Assembly: GCF_001680005.1 (NCBI RefSeq)
Contig: NC_033565.1
Span: 849,501 to 913,500 of the forward strand
Reading direction: 5' to 3'
DNA from: Plasmodium coatneyi
Lineage: Eukaryota; Apicomplexa; Aconoidasida; Haemosporida; Plasmodiidae
DNA: 64,000 bases
The first letter of the stretch is position 1, and every line of letters begins with the position of its first letter. Positions 25,090 to 35,850 of the stretch are shown one piece after another. The position numbers were made by a program, and so were the translations under genes. A model generated the notes under the pieces. The model ran no database searches. It worked only from the letters and a program-made list of their open reading frames with translations, and had not been told where the DNA came from.

Positions 25090-28000
25090 ATGGAAACAGA
25101 GGAGGGAGACATCCTAGCGGATGTAGGGCCTGACGTGCCTGTTAATGGGGGTGGAGGAAAGGGGGATCGGGAGGAAGAAAGCGGAATTGGTGCTATTAAC
25201 GAGGTTTTTTTCCAGGTTAACCAGATCAACCCCATTGATGACGTAAGCGCTTTAGCCAGTCCAGGGAAAACCCCCCACGGGGAGGAGATAAGTGGGGAAA
25301 ATGGCACCACCCCGACGGGAGGAATAAAAATTGGCATCAACAAAAAGGACTACGATTTGTACATTAGTCAGATGAAGGATAAAGGCGCGAAAGATGTAGC
25401 AAAAAATAACGGAGGGGAAATGAGGAGGAACAACGATGAAGGCAAAAACAACGAATGCGACTCCTACTATTATGATGAGAAACACTTGGACGGGAACACC
25501 ACGGAGTTTTTGGACGATGGAGACGCAAGTAACAAAAGAACAATCAACACCATTATAAGTAGGATGGACAGTGACCTCACCAACACGGAGGATGCGCTGA
25601 GCAAAGTAAACGACAACAGTACCACCTACATGAGCAATGAAAACAACATATGTTTCCTAAACAATGAAGCAGACATTACTGACCACAGCAACTACAACCC
25701 TCATTTCCAGTTCGATGAGATGGTGGATCCAACCGATAAGCCGAACTATTTAGAGAATTGCGACCACCTTAATTTTTTTAAAAATGGGGAGACAGACGAG
25801 ATGGGGTTAAAGAATGGGGGGGAGTGCAAAGCCGACCAGGAGAGTGCCTTCCACGAGGATGGAAGCGAGCATAAATGCGGCAACTTGGTGGAGGAAATTT
25901 TCACCCCCGAAATGAACAACCCAATGCCTCTAAACATCGATCAACCCTTTGGTGGAAACGAACAGGAAAGCGAAGAGGACAAATTGCTTAACCGAGTGAA
26001 CCCCAATTTTTGTGATCAGCCCCACCTGAGCGAACTACAGGAAGTAGTGCACAACGACTACGCCTTTTTGGAAAATGAAGAAATAACAAGTAAGTTAAGT
26101 ACATTTTGCAGTAAAATTCAGAATGATGGAGAGGCGACCTCCGGAAAGAGTCCACTCTACCAACCTGACGACCAAGTAACAATCGAACCGGAGGATAATC
26201 TACAGGACAAGGCAGCTTTGTTAGCCACTTCCCACTTGTATGAACAGAAGGATTCACACCAGAGTGACCCTTCAGCGGGGGGCCATATGTACCTTGATCG
26301 GGGAAATGAACAGGAAGAGGAAGACGGAGAAGAGTATGAACTGTTAAATCACCTTAGGGAAAAAAACAAAAATAAGAGGAAAGAGAACGACGAAGAAGAA
26401 ATGCATAATGATTCTAAGGGTAAAGAATTTCTCTTCCAAGAGGAGAAGAATAATGTGGACGTGAGTACAGATTATCCCCATCTGTATGAGGAGTGTCTAC
26501 GCATGAGCGATGGGGAGGACCCCAGCGGGTGCACCATTCGTCGGATAAGAGACAGCAATGGCAGCAATGTGGCTTGTTCCAGTGGTGAGACACTTTCATC
26601 GAATGTGGCTTTGAACAGCGGTGGAGAGAAAGACGCAGAAAATCATGGCCGCCAGGAGGAAACCCCACCACAGGAGGGGGTACAAACAGATCATCTGTAC
26701 GACCAAACATTTGGAGCGGTCAAAAAGGTGGGCAGAAGGGCAGGGAGGAAGAGTAAAAATAGTGCCAATAAGTCTGGAGAGTTGAACGGTGATACGAGGG
26801 GGAGAGGACGATTCAGTTTGAAGCCCTCTGATGGATGTGACGTCGATGCTACAGGAGACTGCGAACCGGATGAAGACCACATGGATGACCCAAACCGTGA
26901 TTATTCGAAAGAGAACATAGAAGAGGAACAGTCAAATGGTAACGATGGAGGAAGAGCAAAGCATGGAAGTACGAATGGAACCTACGCGAGGAGGCCCCTC
27001 AGAAATGCTGCCAAGAAATGCATTAACTTATGGTCTGAGGAGTTAAAGAAGAAAAGCGAAAAGCATAATGCCGCACTGGAGAGGAGCAAAAATATGAGTG
27101 ACCAAAGAAAGGAAGAGAGGGCCCTTCGGAGAAAAGAGAAGGTAATAAAAAATGGAGCTAAGGTAATGCTCAGGGGAGGATTGGCGAAAGGATACGGTGG
27201 AAGAGGTTGGGCCAGAGGGGAAACCAAAAGGGAGACGAAGTTTGACCAGGACGATTCGAACGGAATTTATCCTGCAGAGGGAGAAGAAGCAAAGTATGAG
27301 CAGGAGGAAGAAGTGGCAGAAGAGGGAGCCGAGGGTGGGGAAGGCGTCGAAGGAGTGAACGGAAAAGTGTACAGCGAAGAAGGACAGGAAGGTACTCACC
27401 GACGGGCAAGGGGGCGACCACCCCAACGAACAGGGAGCCATACCGATCCGAAGGTACGAGAAAGGAACCAAGGAAATGAAGCTTACGGGAGTGGCCAAAT
27501 CAAGTCTGATCAACTAGCCAATGATGCCAACGAAAGAGGAACAAAAGGAGGAAGGAAAAAAAACGACTTGTCGTCTTTAGGACAGGACCAGGAGAACATT
27601 CCCATCCTTTTTAATGACTCCATGGATGAAAGAGAGATGTTTAAATATCTAGACCTGTTGCGCCACTTACCAAGTAAGAAGGGAGGTGCACAGTATAAGC
27701 TGCATAAGGCTATATTAACAGAGGAAATGGTTCGGAGGGCAAAAAAGTTCCCACTCGTTCAGGGAGTATACTTTGATAGGTACCAGCAAAGATGGAGTGT
27801 TAACTGGAATGAGGATGGAAAGAGAGTGGCAAAATATTTTCCTATTAAATTATTTGGGTTCGACTATGCACGGAGGTTAGCCATTTATTGTAAAAATTAC
27901 CAGAAGATTCCTGAGGAGGCACTCATATTTGAGCAGGCCTACCGGGCAAGCCAGCAGAGCAACAAACACAGGAATGATCATTCGGAGGGCGTAAACGGTG

Positions 28001-31000
28001 TGACTAGAGGTGGAATCAACGTTGGGGTGACGGAAAATGGAAGTGGAAACGGAAGCGGGAATGCCAGTGCGAATGGTAGCATCAATGGAGGAGGAAAGCT
28101 CAGACGAGGGGGACCCAAGAGAGGCTACAAAAAGAGGGGCCTCCGAAAGCAGGACAATTCGAATGAAGACAAGTCTACCAGCGGATATGGGAAGAGGAGG
28201 AAAAATATTAAAACCTACCAAAGTGGGGAGATGGACAGCACAATGGATGGAAGCGGCAACCTTGGCCCAGGACAGATATCATCCACGAGTAACTATCCCC
28301 TGTGTAGCAATTACTCTGGTAGTGCCAATAGTGGCACCAATAGCAGTGAGAGGAAGGATTCCAATTACAGAAGCGACGGCGGCGCCAAGATGTCTTCCTA
28401 CTTTCCCGGTGGTAGCCTGCCCGGTTCGCAAAAAGTTGGGGAGAATTACTCCAGCGGGTTGAATCGTCAATACAGTCAGAATAATCAGCATACCCTGCAT
28501 AGCATTTGGGGGGTCTTGGAAATACTAACCCGACATCCGCATCAAACGATGGTGATCAAGACAAACAGTACGTGCAGGGGTACCTGCTCGAGGGCGACTC
28601 CCTCCTGTGCGATTTTCAAGATGGTAGGAGCGCCAATCAAGCAGGTGAAGAGTCGAATAGTGTGAACCCCAGCACCGGACACGTGAAGAAAGAACAGAAG
28701 AACAGCACAGGTACAGATGCCAATGCTGATCGAACCGACATGGAGAACATGATGCGGGTGAGACAGAGGATGATGATGCTTGAGCAGGGAAAAGCAGCGA
28801 ATGCGAACAAGTACATGCCTTTTGGAAATGCCACGGTGGGATACCCCATCGGAGAGTCCAGTAACGAAATGAGACGCTTCGGAAGTGGAGATATTCATTT
28901 GGATGGGGAGAAGAACAACAGTTGTATGCACAACATGGTTAGTAGCGTAGGTCCTGTAAATAGCAACAATCCGTTACCCATGTCGACCCATTTTAATCAC
29001 CCCAATGGTGCAAACGATGCGGTTGAAAATGGTAGGGAATTTAGCAGCGGTAATTTGCCTCATATGATGAGGAAGAATTCGACTGTAGAGAAAGGTGAAA
29101 AAAAAAGAGGAAGAAAAAAAGGGCAATTAAAAAAGAACCATTTTGTATGCACATCCACAGGGACGTCCTCCTTTAAGTCATCCTCCTCTCACATTTCGTC
29201 CACCTCGTCGTGCTATAAAAACGTGGAAATGTATTTGTCCTCCAATGGGCCGTTACATGACATGGGGGAGGCGCACAGATGGAGAAAAGGAGACCCCACC
29301 TCGGATGTACCAAACATGGCAGACGTAGCAGACGCCGCACGTGCTTCCAGTTATAATGATGAAAGGGGTAGTTACTATACAACGAACGGGGAGGCAGAAA
29401 AGGGAGATGTACCAACCCTTCAGGGGGTTCAGGAAGATAAGATCAGTACTGCCAACATGATGGAAAACAGGGGTGATGACAATAGTGAGAGGTTCTACCT
29501 GCATGCGGGAAGAGAACCATCTGGAATGGAAGAAGAGCCCGACGAAATCGATGATGACGAAGAGGAGGAAGACGAAGCTGACGACGACGCAGATGAAGGA
29601 GAAGATGTGAACCCCGGTGAGTACGCTCCAAGAGGGAGAGGCATAATTAGACATGCAGTTAGAAATATAATGCCAAACGAAGACAACATCGACAAGGGGG
29701 TAACCCATTTGAACTCTGTTGATGGAGTATCTGAGGTTGCAGGCGATGACGTAGGGAGAAGCATATTCCCCCATGGTGTAGTCACCAGCACAGTGGTGGA
29801 TGGAGACCAGACAGAAGCACAGATAGAGAATGACGGCAACGAAATGGAAGATATACGCAACATAAGCAAGTACAGTGAAATAGTGAACAGACTGGATAAC
29901 TACAACCTGATCAGTAGAATGAACCAGGTGGGAGTAAAAGTGGAGGGAGAATTGATTCACTTGGGGGGGGTACATCTCAAGAGGGAGAATACGGAGGGTG
30001 CCAGTAAGGACAGCATCAAGGAGGAAATTAACGACATAAGGGAGGAAGACACCATGGGAGAAATGGCCCCTGACGCTAATATTATGAACGAGGGGGATGT
30101 GCCCAATGAGGACATCCTCAACGGGGGAGAGCTCACCCAGGAAAATAACGAAGACGACATAAACTCGAGAATAGTAGGAGTCCATTACGACAGAAAGCAG
30201 TACAGGTGGAAGGCCACATGGTATACATCTCACGGAAGGAGGTGCGCCAAGTACTACCCCATAAAACAGTACGGCTACTTGGAAGCGAAGAAAATGGCCA
30301 TAGAATGTAGGAGGGCATACAACGCGTATAAGAAATTAAAGAAGGATCCAGAAAATGGCATCGAAGAAGGAGAGTTCAACTTTGATAGCACCATTTTCCC
30401 CAAGGAGTACTATATAACTCTATTCGAAAATGATGAAAAGAAGGATGGCTACTTTTGGAACCCTAAGAAGAACAAAAAGACGGGGAAAAAGAGCCCCTTT
30501 TTGGATAACAACGAAAAGCAGAGAAGGCACTACAATGAGGCGTTGAAAAAAATTACCAACATCAAGTATAAGGATCTTTCCCAATTGAATGAATTTATGG
30601 TGAGGAAAAATGACGGCGAAGCGTCTACTTATGCGTCCATGGGGACGGTGGTGGACCCTGTGGAGGGTTGCAATGTGTTTACACTTCCACTGCACCAACA
30701 GGAGGAGGACGAGGACTACTCCGTCGCGCAGTTGGAAATGGCGGGAATGGGGGCGTACCCAGGTGGATCATACCTGAGTGAAGGGTTTCAGGCGTCACAA
30801 CCCCCCCTTGCAATGACAACCCCAGAGGTAGATTCCACGGCCCCCATCCCCGTGAGAAATGTTGACGGTGCCACCCCTCCCATCATGGAGAATGAGCAAA
30901 ACGAGGAATGGAGCACTCTACAAGGAGTATACAATGAGGGGGGAATTTTCCAGGACAGTTGTTGCAATGTCATGAATGAAGAGGGACAACAAGTGGCGTC

Positions 31001-31463
31001 AAACGGATGCTCTGCGCAAAACGTGTCGTCCCTTCTTTCGTTGTACTACCTCTCAGAAAACATCCTCAAATTTCAGAAGGGAACCATCAAATGTATTCTA
31101 CAAGATTTGAGAGACAACTGCTTATCCAATCTGGCCTACGATATTAAGAACATAACTTTTCAGGAGTATTACATGGCTATACATTACCTGAACAGATATG
31201 TGGAAGACTCCAACTGCTACGATGATATATTTTTTCTGTTGAAAATTTTAGCCAAAAATTTAGAAATACGAAAGATACCTAGTTTGTATAATGAAGAGGA
31301 ACAGAAGGAGTTGCTAAACTCGTTGACCGTTATCACCAAGCAGATGAAAAGTGGGTATTCGTACTTCACCCCCGACCCTGTGAGGAGTAGTCCCAGTGAA
31401 GGGGGGGAAACGGCAGCTGGAATGTCGCCGTCCGACCGGTTTTCCTCCATCATATTTCAGTAG
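25090..31463 (+). CDS. AP2-O2: ApiAP2 transcription factor, AP2-O2-like, frame broken in a G6 run
   Basis: Large nuclear DNA-binding regulator. The first frame runs from ATG 25090 into a six-G run at 28508-28513; the same protein continues in the -1 frame to the stop at 31463. One extra G would give a 2124-residue protein. A 56-nt GT-AG intron at 28513-28568 would give 2105 residues. Two AP2 domains are seen. The first (residues ~889-940) contains VQGVYFDRYQQRWSVNW and KYFPIKLFGFDYARRLAI. The second (nt ~30168-30340) contains GVHYDRKQYRWKATWY and KYYPIKQYGYLEAKKMAI. AT-hook-like motifs occur (ARGRPPQR near residue 772; KRGRKKGQ). A C-terminal ACDC-like helical domain lies at nt ~31030-31340. 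The rest is acidic, Asn/Gly-rich and low-complexity. Position next to uL2 supports AP2-O2, which acts in ookinetes and later mosquito stages in rodent parasites. Family is certain; ortholog name is by synteny from memory. Confidence 0.88.
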
Positions 31464-32950
31464 CGATGTAGCGGTTGCGTCCCGTTAGAAGATCCACACT
31501 CCGCACCATCAGCACAGATTCGTCTTCTGCGCATCTATTTCCATTGAGTGATCTCAATTTATTATTTTATTATTTTTTTTTTTTTTTGTAACGCCCTTTT
31601 TTTTGCCCTGTGGAGGGTTGCAATGTGTTTGCGTGTTTGACATATATAGAGGTAAATGTACTCGTGCGTACGTTTGTGTGTGTGTCTATACACTTTTGGG
31701 CTTGCGGTAACAGCCCGTTCGCCCTTCAACCTGCGTTGCAACACGTTCAGCCTAATTCGAATCTTTTTCCAATTTCACACCTTTGCTGGAAAGGTTTTTT
31801 CGCAAAAAAAAAAAAAAAAAAATTAACAGACAGGGGCTAGTAAGAAGTGATCCGTTCAAAAGAGTGGCATGCTTATCGTTTCGCATTAAGGTTCTCCCCT
31901 GATGACCCGTCCCCCCGCGGGGGGATTCGTAAAAAGGGTTGCTATTATACAATCGTCGTCGAGAGAGTGTCCATTATTGGATGCGTCCACTCGCTAGATG
32001 AAGTTACTCATCGTGCAGCTGGCTCGACACGGTTGTGCTCGCCTTGCGTGAATATGTGTCTTTGCAAAACTTCTTACATTAATCCTTGTTTGGTGCATCT
32101 GGCACTACCCTAACTACGTCTGAGATAATAGAAATTGTTGACACCACTGTAAAAAAAATTTTTGACCTGTTTATTGTTATTAATTTTATGCTTTTTATTA
32201 AAAAAAGGGAAGGAAAGAAAAAAAAGGAAAGAAAAAAAGGAAAAAAAAAAAATTCCACACCCTTCGAGCACGTGCAAAAAAGAAACTAACATCATTCCTT
32301 CTCTTCTAACAGTTTTTTTTCTTTAACTGCTTTTCATTCACCCTTTATAAGTAAAATAGGAGAGGAGCAAAAAATTTGAGCTCATAAACATGCACATATG
32401 CACTGCACACATATACTATGGCACATAAATATATATATATGTGCAGTGCATATATAAATTTTAATGCTTAAGACATGCAATCCGCTCCTCTTATTACACC
32501 GTTAAAAGAAGGAACGGGTCGCGGCATATAATAGAAAAATGCACATTATTTCAGTTCCGAATACTGAACACATTAACTTAATACTAACTCATATAATAGG
32601 TAATAAAATGAAATAGTTTTTCATTATTTTAAATTAACATGTATTTTTATATGCATTATTGTTCATATTAACTTTTTTATTTTAAAATATGTATGTACAC
32701 ACACACACCCTAAAAATTGAAAAGAAGAAGAGCGCAGTGTTTAGAGCGCAGCGCGCGAATCGCACATAAGCGCCTTAAAATGACTTAATAAACTTTTCAC
32801 ATTAAAAAAAGGAAATAATCACGTAACATATTAATGCACATAAGAAAAAAAAATTTTCACTTTAAACATCTTTTTTTTTTACATTAAAAGAGAAAGGGAA
32901 AAAAAAAGAAAACAAAAAAATTAAAAAAAAAGAGGAAGCAAAAACAAAAA
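31464..32950. other. 3' region of the AP2 gene and left boundary of the accessory island
   Basis: No gene is supported. Composition changes abruptly after about 32110: AT content rises sharply and A/T homopolymers dominate, marking the edge of the exported/variant-gene island. It includes an A/G-rich segment at 32200-32255 and a short perfect inverted repeat at 32396-32453. Confidence 0.6.
32396..32453. repeat. Perfect inverted repeat, 14-bp arms, 30-nt loop
   Basis: The left arm ATATGCACTGCACA at 32396-32409 is the exact reverse complement of TGTGCAGTGCATAT at 32440-32453. Between them lies AT-rich sequence. Each arm carries a TGCAC/GTGCA core resembling known ApiAP2 binding words. It sits about 500 bp before the exported-protein ATG at 32951, so it could be a protein-binding site or a cruciform. 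Confidence 0.7.
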
Positions 32951-33833
32951 ATGACATTCCTTGCGAAAATTTTTACACTCAGCTTGATACTCTACTTCTG
33001 GGCGCAACGTTCCAACCACGACCACCACCATGTAAGATAGGAGCTACTGTTACATTTTTTTTAAAATTTGACGCACATTCATTATGATTAAAATTTTTTT
33101 TTTTTTTTCTGCTGAAAAAGGGAAATTTTCACTTTTTTTATTGTAAAAATTGCGCATTATATAAATTCTAAATGAACACATTCCATTTACCCCTTTTTTT
33201 TTTACTTATGTTAAGTCATGGTGCACGCAACCCCATAGGGAAAAAGTACAACAACAAGCGCCCAATGTGATTCGTCAGATGCAAGCTCTACAGGAGCATC
33301 ATTAACAAGTACAAGTAGTATAGAAACACAAGAACATAGCCCATTTTATTATAAAAGTTATAAAGACCCCCTTAGGAACACTGCTATTCCAAATAAACCA
33401 CATAAAAAATCAAATTTAGGAATAAGTTCACGTAATTTACCTTATAGAAGAAGAAGGAAGAGGAATAATAAAAAAAAATAACACCCTAAAGGAGAAAAAT
33501 AACACCTTAAAGGACCACCTCCAAATATTATGGAAAAAATTAACGTGCCGTAAAAATAGACATTGGACCTTGTTATTTGTTATATTAGTGATGCTGAGCC
33601 TTTATTTTCTAGCTATATATTTTTCAAGTTTTGGTTTACCCTGCCATAAAAGTTCCCCAAACTGAAGGTAGCTGTTACTTCCACCACCTTCGGTTATTCG
33701 GACACCTTAAAAAATGGAACTCGTAACTCTCATACCTGTGGGGCTCTTCCTATTAGTCGCCCTATTAATTGCTTTATTAGCATTTTATTATTATATAGCA
33801 TGGAAAAAGAATATCAAAAGGTCAAAGTTGTAA
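32951..33833 (+). pseudogene. Exported 2-TM-type protein gene, broken (frameshift and stops)
   Basis: Exon 1 at 32951-33031 encodes 27 residues with a hydrophobic core (MTFLAKIFTLSLILYFWAQR), the usual short signal-like first exon of Plasmodium exported proteins. A phase-0 intron (GTAAGA donor, CCCCATAG acceptor) leads to exon 2 at 33239, which reads for 80 codons (Ser/Thr-rich, then basic) and stops at 33479-33481 just after a nine-A run. In the next frame the sequence continues at once as NNTLKEKNNTLKDHLQ and a strong transmembrane helix (TLLFVILVMLSLYFLAIYF), ending at 33665. In that same frame, after TAG and TAA, a second hydrophobic helix follows from ATG 33714 (LIPVGLFLLVALLIALLAFY). 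SP, basic region and two TM helices is the layout of small exported Plasmodium families. SRNLPY is only PEXEL-like. It may be a true pseudogene, or a short 107-residue product may be made. Confidence 0.6.
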
Positions 33834-34150
33834 TCAAAGTTGTAATCAAAAGAATCAAGATCATAATCAAAAAATCAAAGTTTAATCCAAAAAAATACAA
33901 ATAAAAACCAAAATCCAAATACAAATACAAAATCCTAGTCCAAATACAAATCCAAATCAAAATCATAAATGTTGGAAATTATAAGTTGTAAGTGTGCAAG
34001 TTGTAAGTGTGAAACCCCCCTTTTTTTTTTTTCTGTTTTTTAATGAAAGAGAATTTTCACCTTAAATAATGTGCTACTTAACTAAAGAATGGAATTTATA
34101 ATTAATGTAAAGTATAATAACGAACCTTCTCTAATTTAGAATAAAGGGAG
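33834..34150. other. AT-rich region with short degenerate repeats
   Basis: After the broken exported gene there is a run of degenerate CAAATACAAAT and AATCAAAA units (about 33830-33965), then AT-rich sequence. No gene is seen. Confidence 0.55.
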
Positions 34151-34910
34151 GAAAAGAACATTATATAAATGGGTTGCATGCTTCCCTGAAGGAAAGGAAC
34201 AACTTCCCCTAAGGTGGAATTGCTCTCTCCCTTCTTCAGGAAAGTATCTTTTTTCATTTCCTCCTTAGGAAAGTAATGTTCTCTTGCTTCAGGGAAAGTA
34301 TTGTTCCGTACCTTCCTCAAGGAGGGAATGTTGTTCCTTCCCCTCTTAAGGAGGAAGGAAGTTGTTTCTTCCTTTCTCTTAGGAAGGTTTATTTCTTCCC
34401 CTCCCCCTATAGGAAGGTTGTTCCCTTCCTTCTGAAAGGTCAGGAATGTTGTTTCCATTCCTTCCTTTCCCTTCCTTTCTTTCAGGGAAGGTTGTTCCCT
34501 TTCCTTTTCTTCCCATTAGGAAAGTTGTTCTTTCCCGTTCTTCTTTCAGGAAGGTAATGTTCCATTCCTTTTCTTCCTTTCTTTTCTTTCAGGAAGGAAG
34601 CTGTTCCTTCCCTTCTTTCCCTTTCTTTTGAAGGAGAAGGAATTGTTGTTCCCTCTCCTTCCCTTCAGGATCATACACCTTCCTTTTCTTCCCTTAGGAA
34701 GGTGATGTTGTTTCTTCCCCTAAGAGTGTACCGTTCCCCCCCAAGAAGGTAATGTTCCTTTTCCTTCTGAAGGGAGAGGGAATGTTCTTCCATTCCTTTC
34801 CTCCCCCCTCTTCAGGGAAATACCTTCCTTCAACTTAGGAAGGTAATGTTTCTTTTCTTTTCTTTTCCTTTCCTTTCCTTCTTTTTTTTTTCTTTCTTTT
34901 GTTAAAATGT
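34150..34910. repeat. Degenerate polypyrimidine minisatellite
   Basis: About 750 bp of strongly C/T-rich plus strand built from degenerate units around AGGAAGGTTGTTCC and CTTCCCTTTCCTTC. Open frames across it on either strand are translations of the repeat (Phe/Pro/Leu-rich or Lys/Glu-rich) and are not treated as genes. Strand asymmetry of this kind can adopt triplex (H-DNA) structure. Confidence 0.75.
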
Positions 34911-35139
34911 GTTCTTCTATATTAATGTTCTTTTTACCTTCCAGAGGAGATAACTCATAGCAGAAAGACCAAGGAACACAGGAATGGTAGGAAGATATGG
35001 GGTAAGGAGGTCAGGAAGGTTGTCAATCTTTCTAACAACTGAGGCAGGAACAACTAGTTTTGTTGGCGATGTTGATGGTGATGATGGTGCTCATGGTCTC
35101 CTTGGTGGTGGACGAGGTGGAAGGTGGGTTGTTAGGAGT

Positions 35140-35665
35140 GGTAGCAAGGAAGGTTATTTAGGGATGGCTGGTGGAAGGAAGGTTTGTTAGGGTGGTGGTA
35201 GGTGGAAGGGAAGTTTGTGTTAGGGGTGGTAGATGGAAGGGAAGGTTGTGTTAGGGTTGGTAGTTGGAAGGAAGCTTGTTAGATGGGTGGTTGGTGGTAG
35301 GTGGAAGGATGGTGTTAAGGGTGGAAGGAAAGGAAGGTTGTTAGGTTGTAGATGAAGGGAAGGGTTGTTAGGGGTGGTAGGTTGGAAGTAAGGTTGTTAA
35401 GTGGGTGGTAGGGTGGAAGGAAGGTTGCTAAGTGGTAGGGTTGTAGGTGGGTTGTTAGGTGGTTGGTGGAAGATTATTAGATGGTTGGTGGAAGATTATT
35501 AGATGGTTGGTGGAAGATTATTAGATGGTTGGTGGAAGATTATTAGATGGTTGGTGGTAGGTGGGTTGTTAGGGGTGGTAGGGTGGAAAGAAGGTTGTTA
35601 GGTGGAATGTGGGTTGTTAGGTGGAATGTGGGTTGTTAGGTGGTAGGTGGAAGAAAGGTTGTTAG
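35140..35665 (+). repeat. G-rich minisatellite block, left copy
   Basis: A G/T-rich plus strand made of degenerate GTTAGGTGGTAGGTGG-like units. Inside it, at about 35455-35560, are four to five near-perfect copies of a 22-bp unit containing GATTATTAGATGGTTGGTGG. Related repeats recur at 39885-40320 in the same orientation, and in the antigen-gene intron in opposite orientation. It directly precedes a transmembrane-exon remnant, so it may be a former intron. Confidence 0.85.
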
Positions 35666-35667
35666 GT

Positions 35668-35850
35668 CGTGGCACCACCTCCATTCTATCACCATCACAA
35701 TTAAAGTGCAAATTAAAATACACCTCAGATTGTCCAACCAACAACAACAACACCTCCACCGCCCCTGCTGCTGCTATATTGGGTACACTAGGTAGTGTGG
35801 GAATTGCAACGACTGTTGCATATTTCCTGTACAGTGTAATAACTATATTT
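35668..35850 (+). pseudogene. Remnant of a KIR/SICA-type transmembrane exon
   Basis: A short open segment encodes a Cys- and Asn-containing stretch followed by TSTAPAAAILGTLGSVGIAT and TVAYFLYS, ending at a plausible GTAATA donor at 35851. The hydrophobic segment and its FLY-S ending at a splice donor match the end of exon 2 of the antigen gene at 37558-38562 (ALPAALSAFFLYK then GTAAAA). No matching ectodomain upstream or tail exon downstream was found; the flanks are minisatellite and AT repeats. Interpreted as a fragment of a deleted family member. The 5' limit is arbitrary. Confidence 0.5.

Noticed and set aside
29253..30233. 326-codon minus-strand open frame
   Set aside because: Entirely antisense to the AP2 factor coding region, with composition that mirrors its Asp/Glu-rich codons; no domain.
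34102..34458. 118-codon minus-strand frame with Lys/Glu/Asn-rich repeats
   Set aside because: Translation of the polypyrimidine minisatellite; no ATG context, domain or neighbour support.
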